DNA of 64,000 bases from Gyrodactylus bullatarudis. Lineage: Eukaryota > Platyhelminthes > Monogenea > Gyrodactylidea > Gyrodactylidae. Of this stretch, positions 36,644 through 48,796 are shown piece by piece (positions within the stretch are counted from its first letter, which is position 1; each line of letters opens with the position of its first letter). The notes under the pieces were generated by a model. It had not been told where the DNA came from, did not search any database, and saw nothing but the letters and a program-made list of their open reading frames with translations. The stretch is from the NCBI GenBank assembly GCA_012064415.1, contig SSNU01000063.1, positions 9,800-73,799 on the forward strand. The letters run 5' to 3'. Position numbers and translations under genes: made by a program.

Positions 36644-38400
36644 GCTTTTTGCAATTTCGCTTTTTTTCGAAACAATTGCTTCTAAAAAGTGCACTTTCAC
36701 TACCAAAGACTCAATTATATAAATTAAAATTAGCTCAAACTACATTCGTGATTGTCTTCTGACGAATAAATCTATTTTCAAAAAGACTAACTGAATTTTT
36801 TGTTTTCTTAGTACATTTCATAAATACTTTTTCAAAATGTTACACTTGCTTCTCTCATTAAATATTGACGTTTAAATATAAACATAACATTAATGTACAG
36901 AAAGGTTTGTTTCCACTCAGCGTAGCAAAAGGTTATCCTGTTCATTCTTTAAGTATGTTGGAATAAACGAACCCTGTTTACTCCTAATTTGAATGATGTT
37001 TGTTTAATTCTACTGGAATTAGTTCTGCTTCCTAGCCTAATTGGATGTGTAATACACATTGTGTATTCTTCCTATATCGAGCTCATTTCGGATAAGTTTC
37101 ATATACAAATATATCATGAATGTTAGTTGAATTTTAATGAAAAATAGGATACGAATTATCATTAGCATTGAACTTAAATGTTGTAACATTCTCTACTATT
37201 TCAGAAATAAAAGAAAAAATTCAAAAAACTATGTCTTTCAGACTAAAAATTTATTGTTAATTCAGATTATGAAACAGTTTTTTTTTTATTAAGATTAATA
37301 TGGTTATATTACTATTTAATATGGCTACTTACTTTAAAGTAACATGATATTATAAAAATAGATATTTTACTTTAGTTACGTCGGCTGCTCTTATTAATGA
37401 AATTCGGTGAGTTCTAGTGAAACTTTACAAGAAAATGCCGAAATAAATTAATTGGCAATCCATAAATTTTAAAACTCCAAATTTTTGGCTATGGTTATAA
37501 CCAAATTTCCTAAATCTGGTTTTTCAATTAATAACTTTACACAAATCATTGAATAATATTCCGTATAAATATACTTGTCGGTGTACGGTCTGATAGGAAC
37601 CAACGAAAATAAAGAGCTCATATCCACCCAGAATCTATTTTCGTTTTCGTTTTACCTACAAAATGCAAGACATTAGTCAGCAAAATGATAATATATTCGC
37701 GGAAATCTGGAATCTCAAGCAAGATAAATATTTTCTACTACTCGATTCCAGATTTATAAGGAATGTTTTAGAACAAGCAAATAATAAGTGATAAACGTAA
37801 TTATTTCGCCGGGTTTCTTCTTACTTAATCTCGGACTAAATTCATAGAGTTACATAGCATTTTATGCTGCTCAAAGAGGGGACGAGTTGATCACCTGTTT
37901 CCAGGCGGCTTTACTCCCGTTTCTTCTGCAGACTTGAGCCCTCTTTACACTTTAGGAATCCTTCCATTAGTAACTGCCCCCTATGCCTTTTTCGTTTTCG
38001 CCTAATTGGCTAGTTCATTGTCTTCCCTTCAGTTGCATTAATTGCAGATTAGCTTAATGTTCTTCTTTTACGCCAACTAAGGGTTAGCTAATAATTTATT
38101 AATCATTTTCACTACGTTGATCGCATCAAAAAAGTTTCAAGCAAATCTGATTAAAACTATTAATCCGTGTTATCTCTCTTCTTTTTTAAAAAAAGGTACA
38201 TATTTTTGAGAATATTATTGAAGTTACTATTGATTTCAACGTTAAGTTACAGCATTGAAAAATATAAAAAACGATAACACCCTCACACAGAATTACTCTT
38301 TCATAAATGAAGATGCAATTGGCTTTTAGATTTTTTCTTCACTTTGGAAGCTCTCTTTAACGATCACTTGGCGGAATTCAAAAAGTCTGGATACATTTAA
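36644..38400. other. gene-free stretch with one repeat
   Basis: No gene is seen before the double-C2 gene. It includes copy 2 of the basic-ORF-tail repeat (37866-38040). Confidence 0.4.
37866..38040 (-). repeat. repeat carrying the tail of a basic ORF (copy 2)
   Basis: On the minus strand, 38010-37911 encodes RRKRKRHRGQLLMEGFLK and ends in TAA after KKRE. The RKRKR..GQLL...FLK spacing is the same as in copy 1 at 668-572, despite many silent and replacement differences, so the frame was once under selection. Family unknown. Confidence 0.4.
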
Positions 38401-38408
38401 ACTATTAA

Positions 38409-41400
38409 ATGGGGAATAATCTTGAAAAGTGTAAGTTTAATGATTCTTTTGACTCTTGAAATACTTTCTCAATCCTCTGATATAATTGTGCAATTGTCAC
38501 TCATTTGAAAGAAGTCTGAAGCGATCTAGTAGAATAAAGACGTTTAAAATCCTCTTATTATTTAGCTGTAGAAGATGGCGAGAAAAAGGAAGATGAAGAT
38601 ACGACAGAGATCAAGATAGACGAACCTGGCGGCACTATCGTCACAAAAATAAATGAAGATCTTCAGGGCATAGTTAGTAAAGAAATTCGACGATTCACAA
38701 GAATGAACAAGGGTGAATTCTCAAATGCTGGTATCAACTATGGTCTTGGAAAAATTAAATTTGAATTAAAGTAATCTAACGTTATAATTATAATTATAAT
38801 CATATAAAATACGATACGTTTTCAACAATCATTCAGTATTAATTGGTAGAAAATCTCAACCAATCAAATGAAAGAATACAATGACTCTGCCTTGATTGAG
38901 ATTTGAAAAATATTTTATCTTTAACTACAGGTATGATGTGAAAGAAGAAAATTTAATTTTAAAACTATTCGAAGCCGATGGTTTACACTGCTATTCGTCC
39001 TTACATTCAAACTTGTATTCATACGTTGAGGTGAGCTTGACAAGAAAATCAGAACAATATTTTGAATTCAAATCAGAATCGAATGTGCCAAATTATTTGA
39101 AGCCATCTAAGGATGAGCATGAACTGGGAAATATATTTCGTAAAAATCTTGTTAGTAAAACGTCCAAGCTAAAGAAGCAACTAAAGAAGCCTTTGAATCT
39201 GGGTGAACACAAATCATCAACTGATACTGCATATCTAAACAATGAATTTTCCTTTCGGCAATATTTACCAATAATGAGATCATCAATTTGCTGTGGCTCT
39301 TTAAGTCCGATTTGGCGAGACACATTTGTTTATAGAGTAAGTTTTTTTCAGAGTTAATTCGAACATGTGTGGCTCATTAGTTGCATCTGAAAGTTGGTTG
39401 AGATGTTTGATCATATACTTGGGAATACTTTGGGCATTGTGTCGATTAGATGAATAAATCAAGGAATCAAACCTAATTGACATAAAGATAAGAATTTACT
39501 TTTTTAACAAAAAAACCAATACTTTACTCTGGAAAGTCAGGAAAAAATTTATTTTTCGAATTCCATAATGAAATAAACCAATAAGTTGTGGAAATTTAAA
39601 AATAATTCTGAAAAAAATCAATCTGACCAAGCGCTTTTTGAATCGAAAAATTTTAATTTAACGATTATCACGAAGGGGAATGATTCGAAGTTTAAAAGTT
39701 TAACTTTTTTATTGATTCCTTTCTTCCTCCATGACTCAATTTTGAGATGAGATTGGTATTTTTCATTGATTTGTATATCTTTTACAGAATATTCGTAATG
39801 TAGATTTGAAAGATCTCGTGTTAAAGTTGACGGTAATTGATCTTGGACGATCAACTTGTGTTAAGCCAGTCTCCAAGGATGAAATCATGGTAAGATAATT
39901 AATTGATAGAACTAAATTTTTCACTCGATAGAAACTTGGAGAATTCGTCTATGAGCTGGAAAAAATTTATAAACCTTTAACAAAGGAGAAAGGTGATCCC
40001 AGAGATAATGACTCAAGTGAAATTAATGGTGAACCAACAAAGATCAAAGTTGACACATTGCAATATGAAACTATTAAAGTCAAAGAAATTGAAGCTGGTA
40101 AATATTTTAGATGTACAGAAACATATTCAAAAACACTGAAAATGTATTTGTTAGTCTTTAAGCATTATTGAATTAGAGAACTATCCCTGTCAGTCCGGAT
40201 GAGTTATTCTCATATTTTAAATTATCTACGTACAGTGAAACCATCGATCGAGCAGGAGGATTTTATCCCTTGCACTTTTTCACGATTGACAAATCAGAAC
40301 GCAAGAAAATTTAAACTCATTGTATTCATCTCAAACTTGGTACCAAAATTTCGGTTATATAATGTCCGACAAAAAAAACGTTTTTAAACGTTTTTTTCCA
40401 AGGTCATAGATAAAAAGTAGAATTCAGATATACAGTCGCCTATTTTTGGATTAAAAATTCATCCTGAACTTATAAAAATTTCGTTAAAATTTGCTTCTTT
40501 TATTCCAACTGATACTATGATTTACTGAGAAGAATCTTTTCCAGATAGAAAACATAGTACGACCAGTCACAAAAGTGTAGTTGATAAGGAATTTGTATCC
40601 CCACACCCTGGAATAACACCAAGAAAAAGTCAAGCTATTAACCTGGTTAAGGGAGAAGATACTGAAAATGTTAACAATGATGGGGATGTATTTGAAGAGG
40701 AGAAAGAAATTGATAATACAAATTATACCCTACCAACAATGGTTCATGAAAGAGGCCTAAATTTTGTCGAGAACTGGATGAACGCCAATGAGATGCTTGG
40801 ATATTGGCCGAAACCCAATATTGAATATGGAGGATTGGTTTGTCATTCATATATAATTATTATATATATGTTACGACTAATGTGTAGACTTTTAACATAT
40901 TGGTCGTAACGTATATTTTACCGTTAATCTTGTTATTCTTGATAGTCTCAAGACTAACGGAATGGTTTGTTAAACTTGTTACCGAGTAACAAGATATATA
41001 TATCAGAAAAGGTCCAGATGGCTTTAAATGGTAAAAAAGTAGTCCTTCAAATATTCCTCATTTATAAATAGACGTGAATCAACAAATGAAAATACGTGAT
41101 GAGAAGAAATTTATAGTAAGATCACTGACTAGATTTTCCTGAAACTCGGTAACAAATTTGACAAACTATTGAGATAAAATCCTTACGTAAAATTAATACT
41201 GTTGGCTGAATTTCAACACTTGATACGTCTTATTGTTTGGAATCCATGAGTTTCGACTATCCGTTAGTCTTAAGACTATCAGTTAATCTTAAGACTAAGT
41301 TTAACAAACCATTCCGTAAGTCTTTGAAAGTCAAACTTTGAACTCAAAATTTTTATTGATCTCAAATTGAGAGGGGGATTACAATAAGACAAGAAAGCCG

Positions 41401-44400
41401 AACATTGCCAACAAATTTTCGAAAGATCCACCATTTTCGAGGGATTTTGATTTGTCAAAGTTTCATTAATTTTCAAGTAGTGAAAATGATTAAAAAAAAC
41501 GAAATTCGATTCCAAAACGATAATGAAGTTATGCATTAGAACAGATTCAGCATATTCGGCTTTCTCATCTTATTTCTCAACCAACATTGATTTTATTTCT
41601 TTTTTTAGCTTAATGATAATGAATTAAAAGATATTCTAATCCGTGAACGTGAGAACGATCCAAAGCCAAAATTAGACTTTGATAATGATTCTGATATCCG
41701 TGATAGCATTTCAATACGATTTATGATTAATTATATGAAGAAAAAATCAATAATTAAGGAATCTCCACCAAAGAAAGAAATCAAATCTTCCTTATCTGAT
41801 GAAGAGAAGGTGGATGAAAAACCCTCAATACCGGGGTATTTATCGACAAAGCAACGTAGATTTAATTTGGACCTTCGTCCTGAAAAGGAGAAGCATTTGA
41901 GTTATTCTGAACGTCCAAAATTATACCGTTACGTTGGTGGTTGGAAATATTTAACCATGGTTGATGGGAATTCCAAAGTTAGAGGAGAACTTGAGATAGG
42001 TCTCACCTACAATCCGGAACACAATCAAATCTTGTTTCAGGTTAGAAATTAATTCTTCTCATAACAATATTAAACTAAATATCTAAACCTGATTGACATG
42101 AAAATATATTTTTCGAATTCCATAATGAGATAATAAGCCAATAAGTTGTGGAAATTAAAAAATATTTCTGAAAAATGTCAATCTGGCCAAAATTATCGAT
42201 TTCAAAGATGTGAAACAGTTGAATCTAATTATTCGAGATCAGCACTAGACAAAGAATTCGAATTCGGATTCAGAAATTCACATAAATTCGTTATTGTTGT
42301 GGGAAATCGAAAAATTTGAAATTATTCACGAAGGGGAATGATCCAAATTGAAAAGTTTAACTTTTTCTTGAAAAAAGTAGATTCCTTTCTTTCTCCATGG
42401 CCCAATTCAAATTCTTTGTCTAGTGCTGATCTCGAATATCTGCATTTAACTGCTTCAGATCTTTTAAATCGATAAAAAATTTGGTTTCGAAATCCGAAAA
42501 ACGACCTAACTTCAAATAGGAAACTGTTTTGTTCTAATGACCGAATTCAATTCTCTCTAAAATCCAAAAATTACGCTAATTCGATCAGAAAAAGATCACA
42601 ATGTGTAAAAAGTGGATTTGACAACGTATTGCATTCAAAGAGAAGGCTATTCAAAAACTTGAATTTTAATAATAGTAAAAAATTCATTGAAAATCATGAT
42701 GCGGATTTTCAAATAAAAACAACCCCTTCAAAACTGTAGATGATCCATAAACAAGCAAGAGATTATTTAAAATACATAAAGAATGAAAGTCTCTTGAAGA
42801 GACGCTCTTCCTTGTCTTCCATCATAGTTTCAAGTTGAAAACAGCTTTTACTATGTATTTTATAGAGAATTAGTCTGTATCTCAAAAATCTAAAAAAAAT
42901 TCATTTAGAATCGTTTTTTGAATCGTAGTTTGAGTCTTATCACCAGAAATCTGAAAGGGTTAAATTAATTTGTGATTGATCCTGGTTTATATAGGACTAT
43001 GGGAGGAGAAAAAACTGCTCTTCTGTTATTGGTTGATCGCTCGAAGCCAATAAGAATTGAGTATTTTTTCTGACAAGTCAAAGAGCTATATGCCTATAGT
43101 ATCATGTACCTTTAACATTAAAAATCTTTACTTTGGATTCCTCAGATTAGACAGGATATGATCTATAAATTTTATCCATAAAAAAACATCTAACCTTTCA
43201 TTTTCAAGATTATTCAAGCAAGAAATATTAAAGATGATAGTAATCTTACTATGCCGATAAGTGTTGATTTTCAAGCGAGACTGAGAAAATACGTCAAATC
43301 AGCAACAGATCCAAGGTTAGTTCTATCAGAGGAAGAAATCGATAAACATACTCATGAAAAGAAGAAGAAAAACTTTAAATTCAATCTAATGCGCCACCAC
43401 CATGAACATGTGCATAGCACTGAGAGTTTAACAAAAGCCTTGAGCACTGAAACTCGAAATTACACCAACGATCCAGTATGGAATAAGAGTTTTGTTATTG
43501 ACGTTGGACAGAATGTTATCAACAATATTGTCTTTGACTTGCATATCATGTCAGAAGATACACTTATTGGTAAGCGAATTAACCCTAATTAAAGTCCTAG
43601 AGAATTTTTGTGTAGTTATCTATGTAGCCTTCGCAGATATAGTTCAGGCGATTGCGTATTTAACCCTTAAACTCCCACAGTGATAGTTCCATCACACGAC
43701 ATTTTAGCAACTCATTATTATTCATTCAAGCCTCAGAAAATACTCCGTTTACCACCCAAAATCGATTAGAGATTTATTAATCTCCTGGAATACGCAAAGA
43801 TCTTGGCTCTATCATTTGTCAAACTCTCGCTATACAAATTCAAAGAGAGTTGATTTTTTTCAAAAAATTAATTTATGTTTAAAACGTTTTTTTTGAAAAC
43901 CTACTTCCCGGAGTCCCAGATAAAAAGTAAGATAACTTTTATTGAGGAATCATACCACTAGAATTCAAATATGCAATCGCCTGAACTCTATCTGCTAAAG
44001 CTACAAAAATAGCCTGTTTTTGGATCAAAAAATGGTTTTGATCGATAACTTCTGAACTAAAAATAATTGCGTTAAAACAACTCTAGATCCGTAATCAGCT
44101 TATTCACAAACCATTGGATAGACAAAAGATTGAATGCGAGTCATGAAAAAAAATTCTCTGGGACTTTAAGGGTTTTACTTTTTATCTATGGCCTTGAGAA
44201 ATAGGTTTTAAACAAAAACTAAATTTTGGAAAGAGTCGACTCTCTTGCACGAGTTTGACGAATGATAGAGCTGAGATCTGTGCGTATTCCAGGAAATTAA
44301 ACGAACAATATATGCAATGAGTTGCTTAAGTGGTACAAAGGTACAGTGGGACTTTGAGGGTTAAATCTCTTTTGGAGGATAACACATTATAGGGTTTATT

Positions 44401-46656
44401 AACAATTAATCCTTCATGTCCCAAATTATTTTTTTTTGTCACACAAATGAGAAATTTTGCAACCTAACCAAAATAATTACGCTGATTCTGAAACTGAATT
44501 CCTTTTTGTAGGCCGACTTATCATTTCCGAGGTAATAGAGGTTAAAATTGGCATTTTTTGGCTCTAAAACCAGTTATCTTCCAAACTATAAGAGATATCG
44601 AGCAGGCAATTGCATATTTGGAATCTACGACTATTGTTTTATCATAGAAAGTTATTTTATTTCTTTCTAAGACCTCAGCAAATAGGTTTCCAAAAAAAAC
44701 GTTCTAAATATTTTTCAAATATTTGACAACATTTTCAAAAAATCACCCTTCTTCAAGTAGCTATAATCTGCATCAGTGAGAAGCTATCTTTATGAATTAT
44801 ACATAATTTTGTAGCTTAATAAATTTCCTTTCTAAAGAGGGGTAAACAAAGTGTTTTAGGTATCTTCCAGTTATAATTATCGCTCGCGAAAGAGTTGTGT
44901 TCCACTGGTGGAACAATGGGACATGAAGGGTTAAATACTGATCTCAAATAATTATTTTGAGATTTAATTAATTAGTTATTAGATCATTAAATGGATCACA
45001 AAATTCTGCACTGATACCTATATTCATCAGCAGGAATTTATGTTTAGACTCTTGACGGACTTTTTAACTTGAAAAGAATCTAAATTCTGTCCTGGTTTTA
45101 CTTCTTTCTGGTTCGCCAGTCTATAAACCAAAGATTAATGAATCTCTAAGTGTTAAAAACCTATCAGACGTAAAATTCTATGATCTGTCAAATGGCAGCG
45201 CTTTTAATGCTGTATCTCAATTAGTTCATTAACCCTTCATGTCCCAAATAGGTTTTCAAGAAAAGGTTCTAAATATATTTTTAAATACATTTTCAAAAAC
45301 CAACTTTGGTTAGCATCAGTGACAGGCTATCTTTATGAATTAAGCATATTTTTTTAGCGTAATGAGTAGGGCATCAAAAAGTCCTATAAGCCCTTTTGGC
45401 TGTTTGAGGTCTATTTTCATTTCTATCCAGAAAAATGCAATTCAAGTTTTGATTACTCAACTGGTTTGAATTTTATTACGGCCGGATAAGGGCCTAAATT
45501 TTGTTTCAGAGCCTATTCTTTATTAAGGCCTATTATAACTTATATAATTTATAAAGTCTTACCCTCTCGTACCCAAAGGACATATATGTCCGCAGGAAGT
45601 TTTTATCAAATTTCTTTGGGAAAAATATTTTTGTAAATTTAAATTACACATAATCATAATACCTTATTGTCAACCTTCGCAGAAAAATTATATTCGTCAA
45701 GATATTCTCAGAAATTGGATGATTTTTAAGACATGATGCAAAATTTTTAAAAACTTTGTGTCGTCGCTAGTAAGTAGATAAGAAAAATGTATTGAAATTG
45801 TTCAAAAAAGGATTTTTTTACATCAACACTTTTCAAATTTTCATTGCACGATTATTTCTACACTGAACATGTTGATTCCAAAAATGTATTCATGTTAACT
45901 CTATCTGGTCTCCCAATACGTACGAGGGTGCTAATGTTTATTTCACATTAGACAGAGTCAGACAAAGTTATACGTTAATCCTATTTCTAAACAAACTATC
46001 TTTACCATGAATGCTGTTACTTTAGGGGCTTAGGGTCTCACATTTACTTTCTGAACTCGTGAGTATTACTTCCAATTTTATTTCAATTACTTTGCAATTA
46101 CCATCATTTGAGGATACAAATATCACGTTGAAAAACGAACAGTCTACCTCTTGGGATGTAGAAAGATCCTTTTTTTATCATGAAAAATTTCTTTATTTTT
46201 CTATTTTTTTTCATTAATTCCTAATTCCTGTAATTGCCTAAATTTTAGGGTCCTAAAAAAAGGGAATAGTGTCCTATTTTTTGATGCCCTAGTAATGAGG
46301 GATGAAAAAAGTATTTCAAGTATCTTTTAGTTCAAAATATCGCTCAAGAGAGTGTTATGTTCCAGTGATGGCACAACAGGACATCAAGAGTCAAGGCTTC
46401 TAGTTTCTTATTATAAAATAATTATTGTAAGGAATAAGATGGGTCGTAACATTAGTAGGTTTGAATCTCTCCCTGATTTTTTCACTTGATTTCAAATTTT
46501 GCCCACCAAAATATGTAGCTGAATTTAAACTGAAATTTTCAAGGTTGTATGAGACTGTTCAATAATAAACTCAATCCAATCATGGAGGACCAATGGAATG
46601 CAATGTTGAAAAAGACTCGTTTTCCCTCGGTCCGATGGTATCCAATTTCTTTATAG
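38409..46656 (+). CDS. synaptotagmin-like double-C2 protein, nine exons
   Basis: Exons: 38409-38430, 38566-38770, 38931-39336, 39788-39889, 39932-40097, 40545-40837, 41609-42040, 43209-43569, 46544-46656. All junctions keep frame, giving 699 aa. C2A spans about residues 67-258 (LGKIKFELKYDVKEENLILK; SPIWRDTFVYR; KLGEFVYELE). C2B spans about 524-690 (GELEIGLTYNPEHNQILFQ; NDPVWNKSFVIDV; DTLIG; DQWNAML) and ends WYPISL, like the synaptotagmin C-terminal W-H-x-L tail. In both C2 domains the Ca2+-binding loops lack the usual Asp residues and are interrupted by basic, low-complexity inserts (about 60-70 residues each), one including RHHHEHVH. There is no N-terminal membrane helix; it starts MGNN, so lipid anchoring is conceivable. 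Likely a Ca2+-independent membrane or trafficking adaptor. AATAAA follows at 46662. Confidence 0.82.
40938..41330. repeat. inverted repeat with piggyBac-like relic in intron 6 of the C2 gene
   Basis: AACGGAATGGTTTGTTAAAC (about 40957) recurs inverted at about 41295-41315. Between them, TTGATACGTCTTATT...CCATGAGTTTCG (41219-41258) matches the piggyBac derivative at 13624-13650. FB-B arm sequence follows to 41560. Confidence 0.5.
42093..42480. repeat. FB-C foldback sequence in intron 7 of the C2 gene
   Basis: It shares TTGACATGAAAATATATTTTT and the GAATTCCATAATGA word with 39478-39640 (intron 3 of the same gene) and with 58621-60520. It contains an internal inverted repeat around AATTCGAATT. 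Confidence 0.5.
43664..44360. mobile_element. TTAA-flanked foldback MITE in intron 8 of the C2 gene
   Basis: TTAA at 43660-43663 and 44361-44364. Ends CCCTTAAACTCCCACAG and CCCTCAAAGTCCCACTG, then inverted arms of about 270 bp (TCCTGGAATACGCAAAGATC against its complement near 44290). Fragments of the same family lie at 40317-40470 and 51540-51800. Confidence 0.7.
44410..44930. mobile_element. second TTAA-flanked element in intron 8 of the C2 gene
   Basis: TTAA at 44406-44409 and 44931-44934, with ends TCCTTCATGTCCCA and CCCTTCATGTCCCA. The right part (CATCAGTGAGAAGCTATCTT) recurs in the element beginning at 45233, and the right end recurs at 11257. No ORF. Confidence 0.65.
45233..46395. mobile_element. 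third TTAA-type element in intron 8, degenerate right end
   Basis: TTAA at 45229-45232 followed by CCCTTCATGTCCCA. The right end is a worn inverted copy (AGGACATCAAGAGTCAAGG, 46379-46397). Another TTAA-family head with GGACATATATGTCC lies inside at about 45586, so it is probably composite. Confidence 0.5.
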
Positions 46657-46661
46657 TCCAC

Positions 46662-46700
46662 AATAAAAAATTCTTTGATTAAGAAATTTTATTTTTTATT
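46662..46700. terminator. facing poly(A) signals of two convergent genes
   Basis: AATAAA on the plus strand at 46662-46667 is six bases past the double-C2 stop codon. On the minus strand AATAAA occurs at 46693-46688 and 46700-46695, about 265 bases past the K2P stop. The two transcript ends therefore nearly touch or overlap. Confidence 0.5.
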
Positions 46701-46854
46701 ATTTTTTTCAAGATTACACAATCTTTACACAATTTTGAAATAATGTTTTTTTGAGTCTGAGAGAAGTGAGCAGTCTCATAATGAGCAATTTTGTGATTCT
46801 TATCAACTCTGAGAGTATTATTAACAAGAGTATGAATAAATGAATGAATTAGGG

Positions 46855-46868
46855 GGTGTGTGTGTGTG
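46855..46868. repeat. short GT microsatellite
   Basis: A run of about seven GT units in the 3' region of the K2P gene. Confidence 0.8.
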
Positions 46869-46962
46869 TGGAGTTTTAATAGAAAAAAATGTTTAACAAG
46901 AGTTTCTTTGATTTGGGATTTTTTCCTTGAAGATGTTTTTGTTTTAACATGAGGTATTAATA

Positions 46963-48232
46963 CTAACTTTGTTTGGTTTTCTTGCTGAATCTTGATACTA
47001 GGTGTTGATCGTTTGCTTGAGAATCAGACGGTCTGGCAACTTCATCGAGACGCTGAGTCAAAATTTCACTCATCCTTCCAATAACCAAAGTTCCCAACGC
47101 TAATCCGATAACAAGATATAAACCTGAAATTACACTGAATACAGCATCTCCGTCGAGGACCAAATCGCCAAAACCGATTGTTGTTATTGATGTGAAAGCA
47201 AAGTAGATGGAATCTGTGGGACTCCAGGTCTCGGATGTTTGTTCCAGATACCAGCTGTATATTCCAAATCCAACACTTAGATACCCGACAAGGAAGATGT
47301 AACAAGAGATAAACTGTAAAAGGAAATATTACTATTAAAGCCTGTTTGACATTTCAAGAACAAATTTTTCACATTTCCCTTTATTAGAGAAAGAGAAATC
47401 AATAGATGGATTTGAAAATTAATCGATACAAGATAGAACATACGTAGTAATAATAAAAAAACATTAACAATGTTAACCTTTTTTCCCCAAATCAACACGG
47501 CTAAAATGATCGATTATAAAAGAGGATAAATTATCTTTACTAACGGAATAATCAAAAGTAGCATCAGCCTTGCGATATGCATCCTTTAGGCCGATCGGTA
47601 TCATTCTAGCCTCCAGGGTCATTAAATAGATTGCTTTGAATATTTTGGCGATATGACTAGCAATTCTTGTGAGAATAACTCCAAATAGAGGAATGCTAAT
47701 TAAACCAAATATGACAGTGAATGATTTTCCCATATTTGTGGTTGGTACTAAATTGCCATAGCCAATTGTCGTGTAAATGGTGATGCAGAAGTAAAAAGCA
47801 TTCAGGAAATTCCATCTTGGAGGAGTGCCTTGTCGCATTTCGTCAGTACCAGCTGACCAAGCTGCTTGAAGGCGATCCTTATAGGCATCAACTTGATCAA
47901 CTAACTGATGCCAGTCATTATCATTTGAGTTGGCTAACTTTTGGGCTGTCACAAATATTTTTTGTTTAGCCTGTATTAATTAATTAATCATTAAATATGA
48001 TTACAGTTATGTAAAAATATAACCCACTTTGGCTGCTTGAATTCGGAGGATAAGTTCACTATTTGATTCTAACCTAACAAAGGTATACGCTCCAAGGATA
48101 GTGATTGCGATTAACGAAATTATAAGAAAGGCTGTCGATGAAATTATGTTGCCTAGAATTCAAATTAAAGAATACATTAATCATTTGAGAATAAACAAGA
48201 AAAAATCTCATGGAAAACATACCAAACTTCAT
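46963..48232 (-). CDS. two-pore-domain (K2P/TWIK-type) potassium channel
   Basis: On the minus strand: exon 1 48232-48223 (MKF + G), exon 2 48152-48028, exon 3 47970 to about 47476, exon 4 47313-46963. Exon 2 encodes the first membrane helix (FLIISLIAITILGAYTFVRLE). Exon 3 carries pore 1 with filter TIGYGN and the helix VIFGLISIPLFGVIL. Exon 4 has helix 3 (YIFLVGYLSVGFGIYSW), pore 2 with filter TIGFGD and helix 4 (VISGLYLVIGLALGTLVIG), with a short basic C-terminus. Two filters and four helices define a K2P background K+ channel. The exon 3/4 junction is unresolved: the best donor (AAAG/GTTAAC) is in phase 1, while exon 4 needs phase 0. The gene is convergent with the C2 gene and divergent from BCS1. 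Confidence 0.88.
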
Positions 48233-48796
48233 CGATTTAATTGTAAAATAAATTCAGATTTTTATTCAATCTAAAGTGAGCCTGCTTGAGTGCAATATAA
48301 ATCCATGAAAAAGTTAACTCCTCCACCTGTATTATGGATAAACTGAATTAACATAAATAATAAGATGGATTTCTTATTTAATGAGACAATTTTACAGTTG
48401 AAGAGATGATTTTTCTCTCAATGAGGATAAAAGATAAGTTGGAATATTTTTTATCAATATAGGAAATTATGGAATCCATGGAGAATATAGGCTTAATACA
48501 AGCATACATGAAAGATTTACGCTAGTATAGAACTAATATGGGAAATCTTCAAACGCCTACGTATCGAAAAAGATGGTTGAATAATTTTAGTAGAAAAATT
48601 GGATGCTGTAGTTGCTTGTATCATGATTGGTTGATTATGATTTGACCAATAGAAAATTTCATTTTGCACAAAATTTAAAATGCAAACTTATATTGAGTTA
48701 AACAAAATTCTAAACTGAGTCTTTACTATTGTTTCTTTTGAGTGTTAATTTAAGCAAAAAATGCCAATTTTTATTGAAAAGATATAATATCTTGGT
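48233..48796. promoter_or_regulatory. shared upstream region of K2P (-) and BCS1 (+)
   Basis: Only 564 bases separate the two start codons. ATTGG at about 48629 and CCAAT at about 48646 lie 18 bases apart on opposite strands, 150-170 bases before the BCS1 ATG. CCAAT boxes are common in bidirectional housekeeping promoters, but function here is inferred from spacing alone. Confidence 0.4.

Noticed and set aside
44512..44531. Possible exon GRLIISE of the double-C2 gene after TTTTTGTAG
   Set aside because: It fits the phase, but exon 8 (ending 43569) joins directly in frame to the C-terminal exon at 46544 with the correct C2 length, and the segment lies inside a TTAA element.
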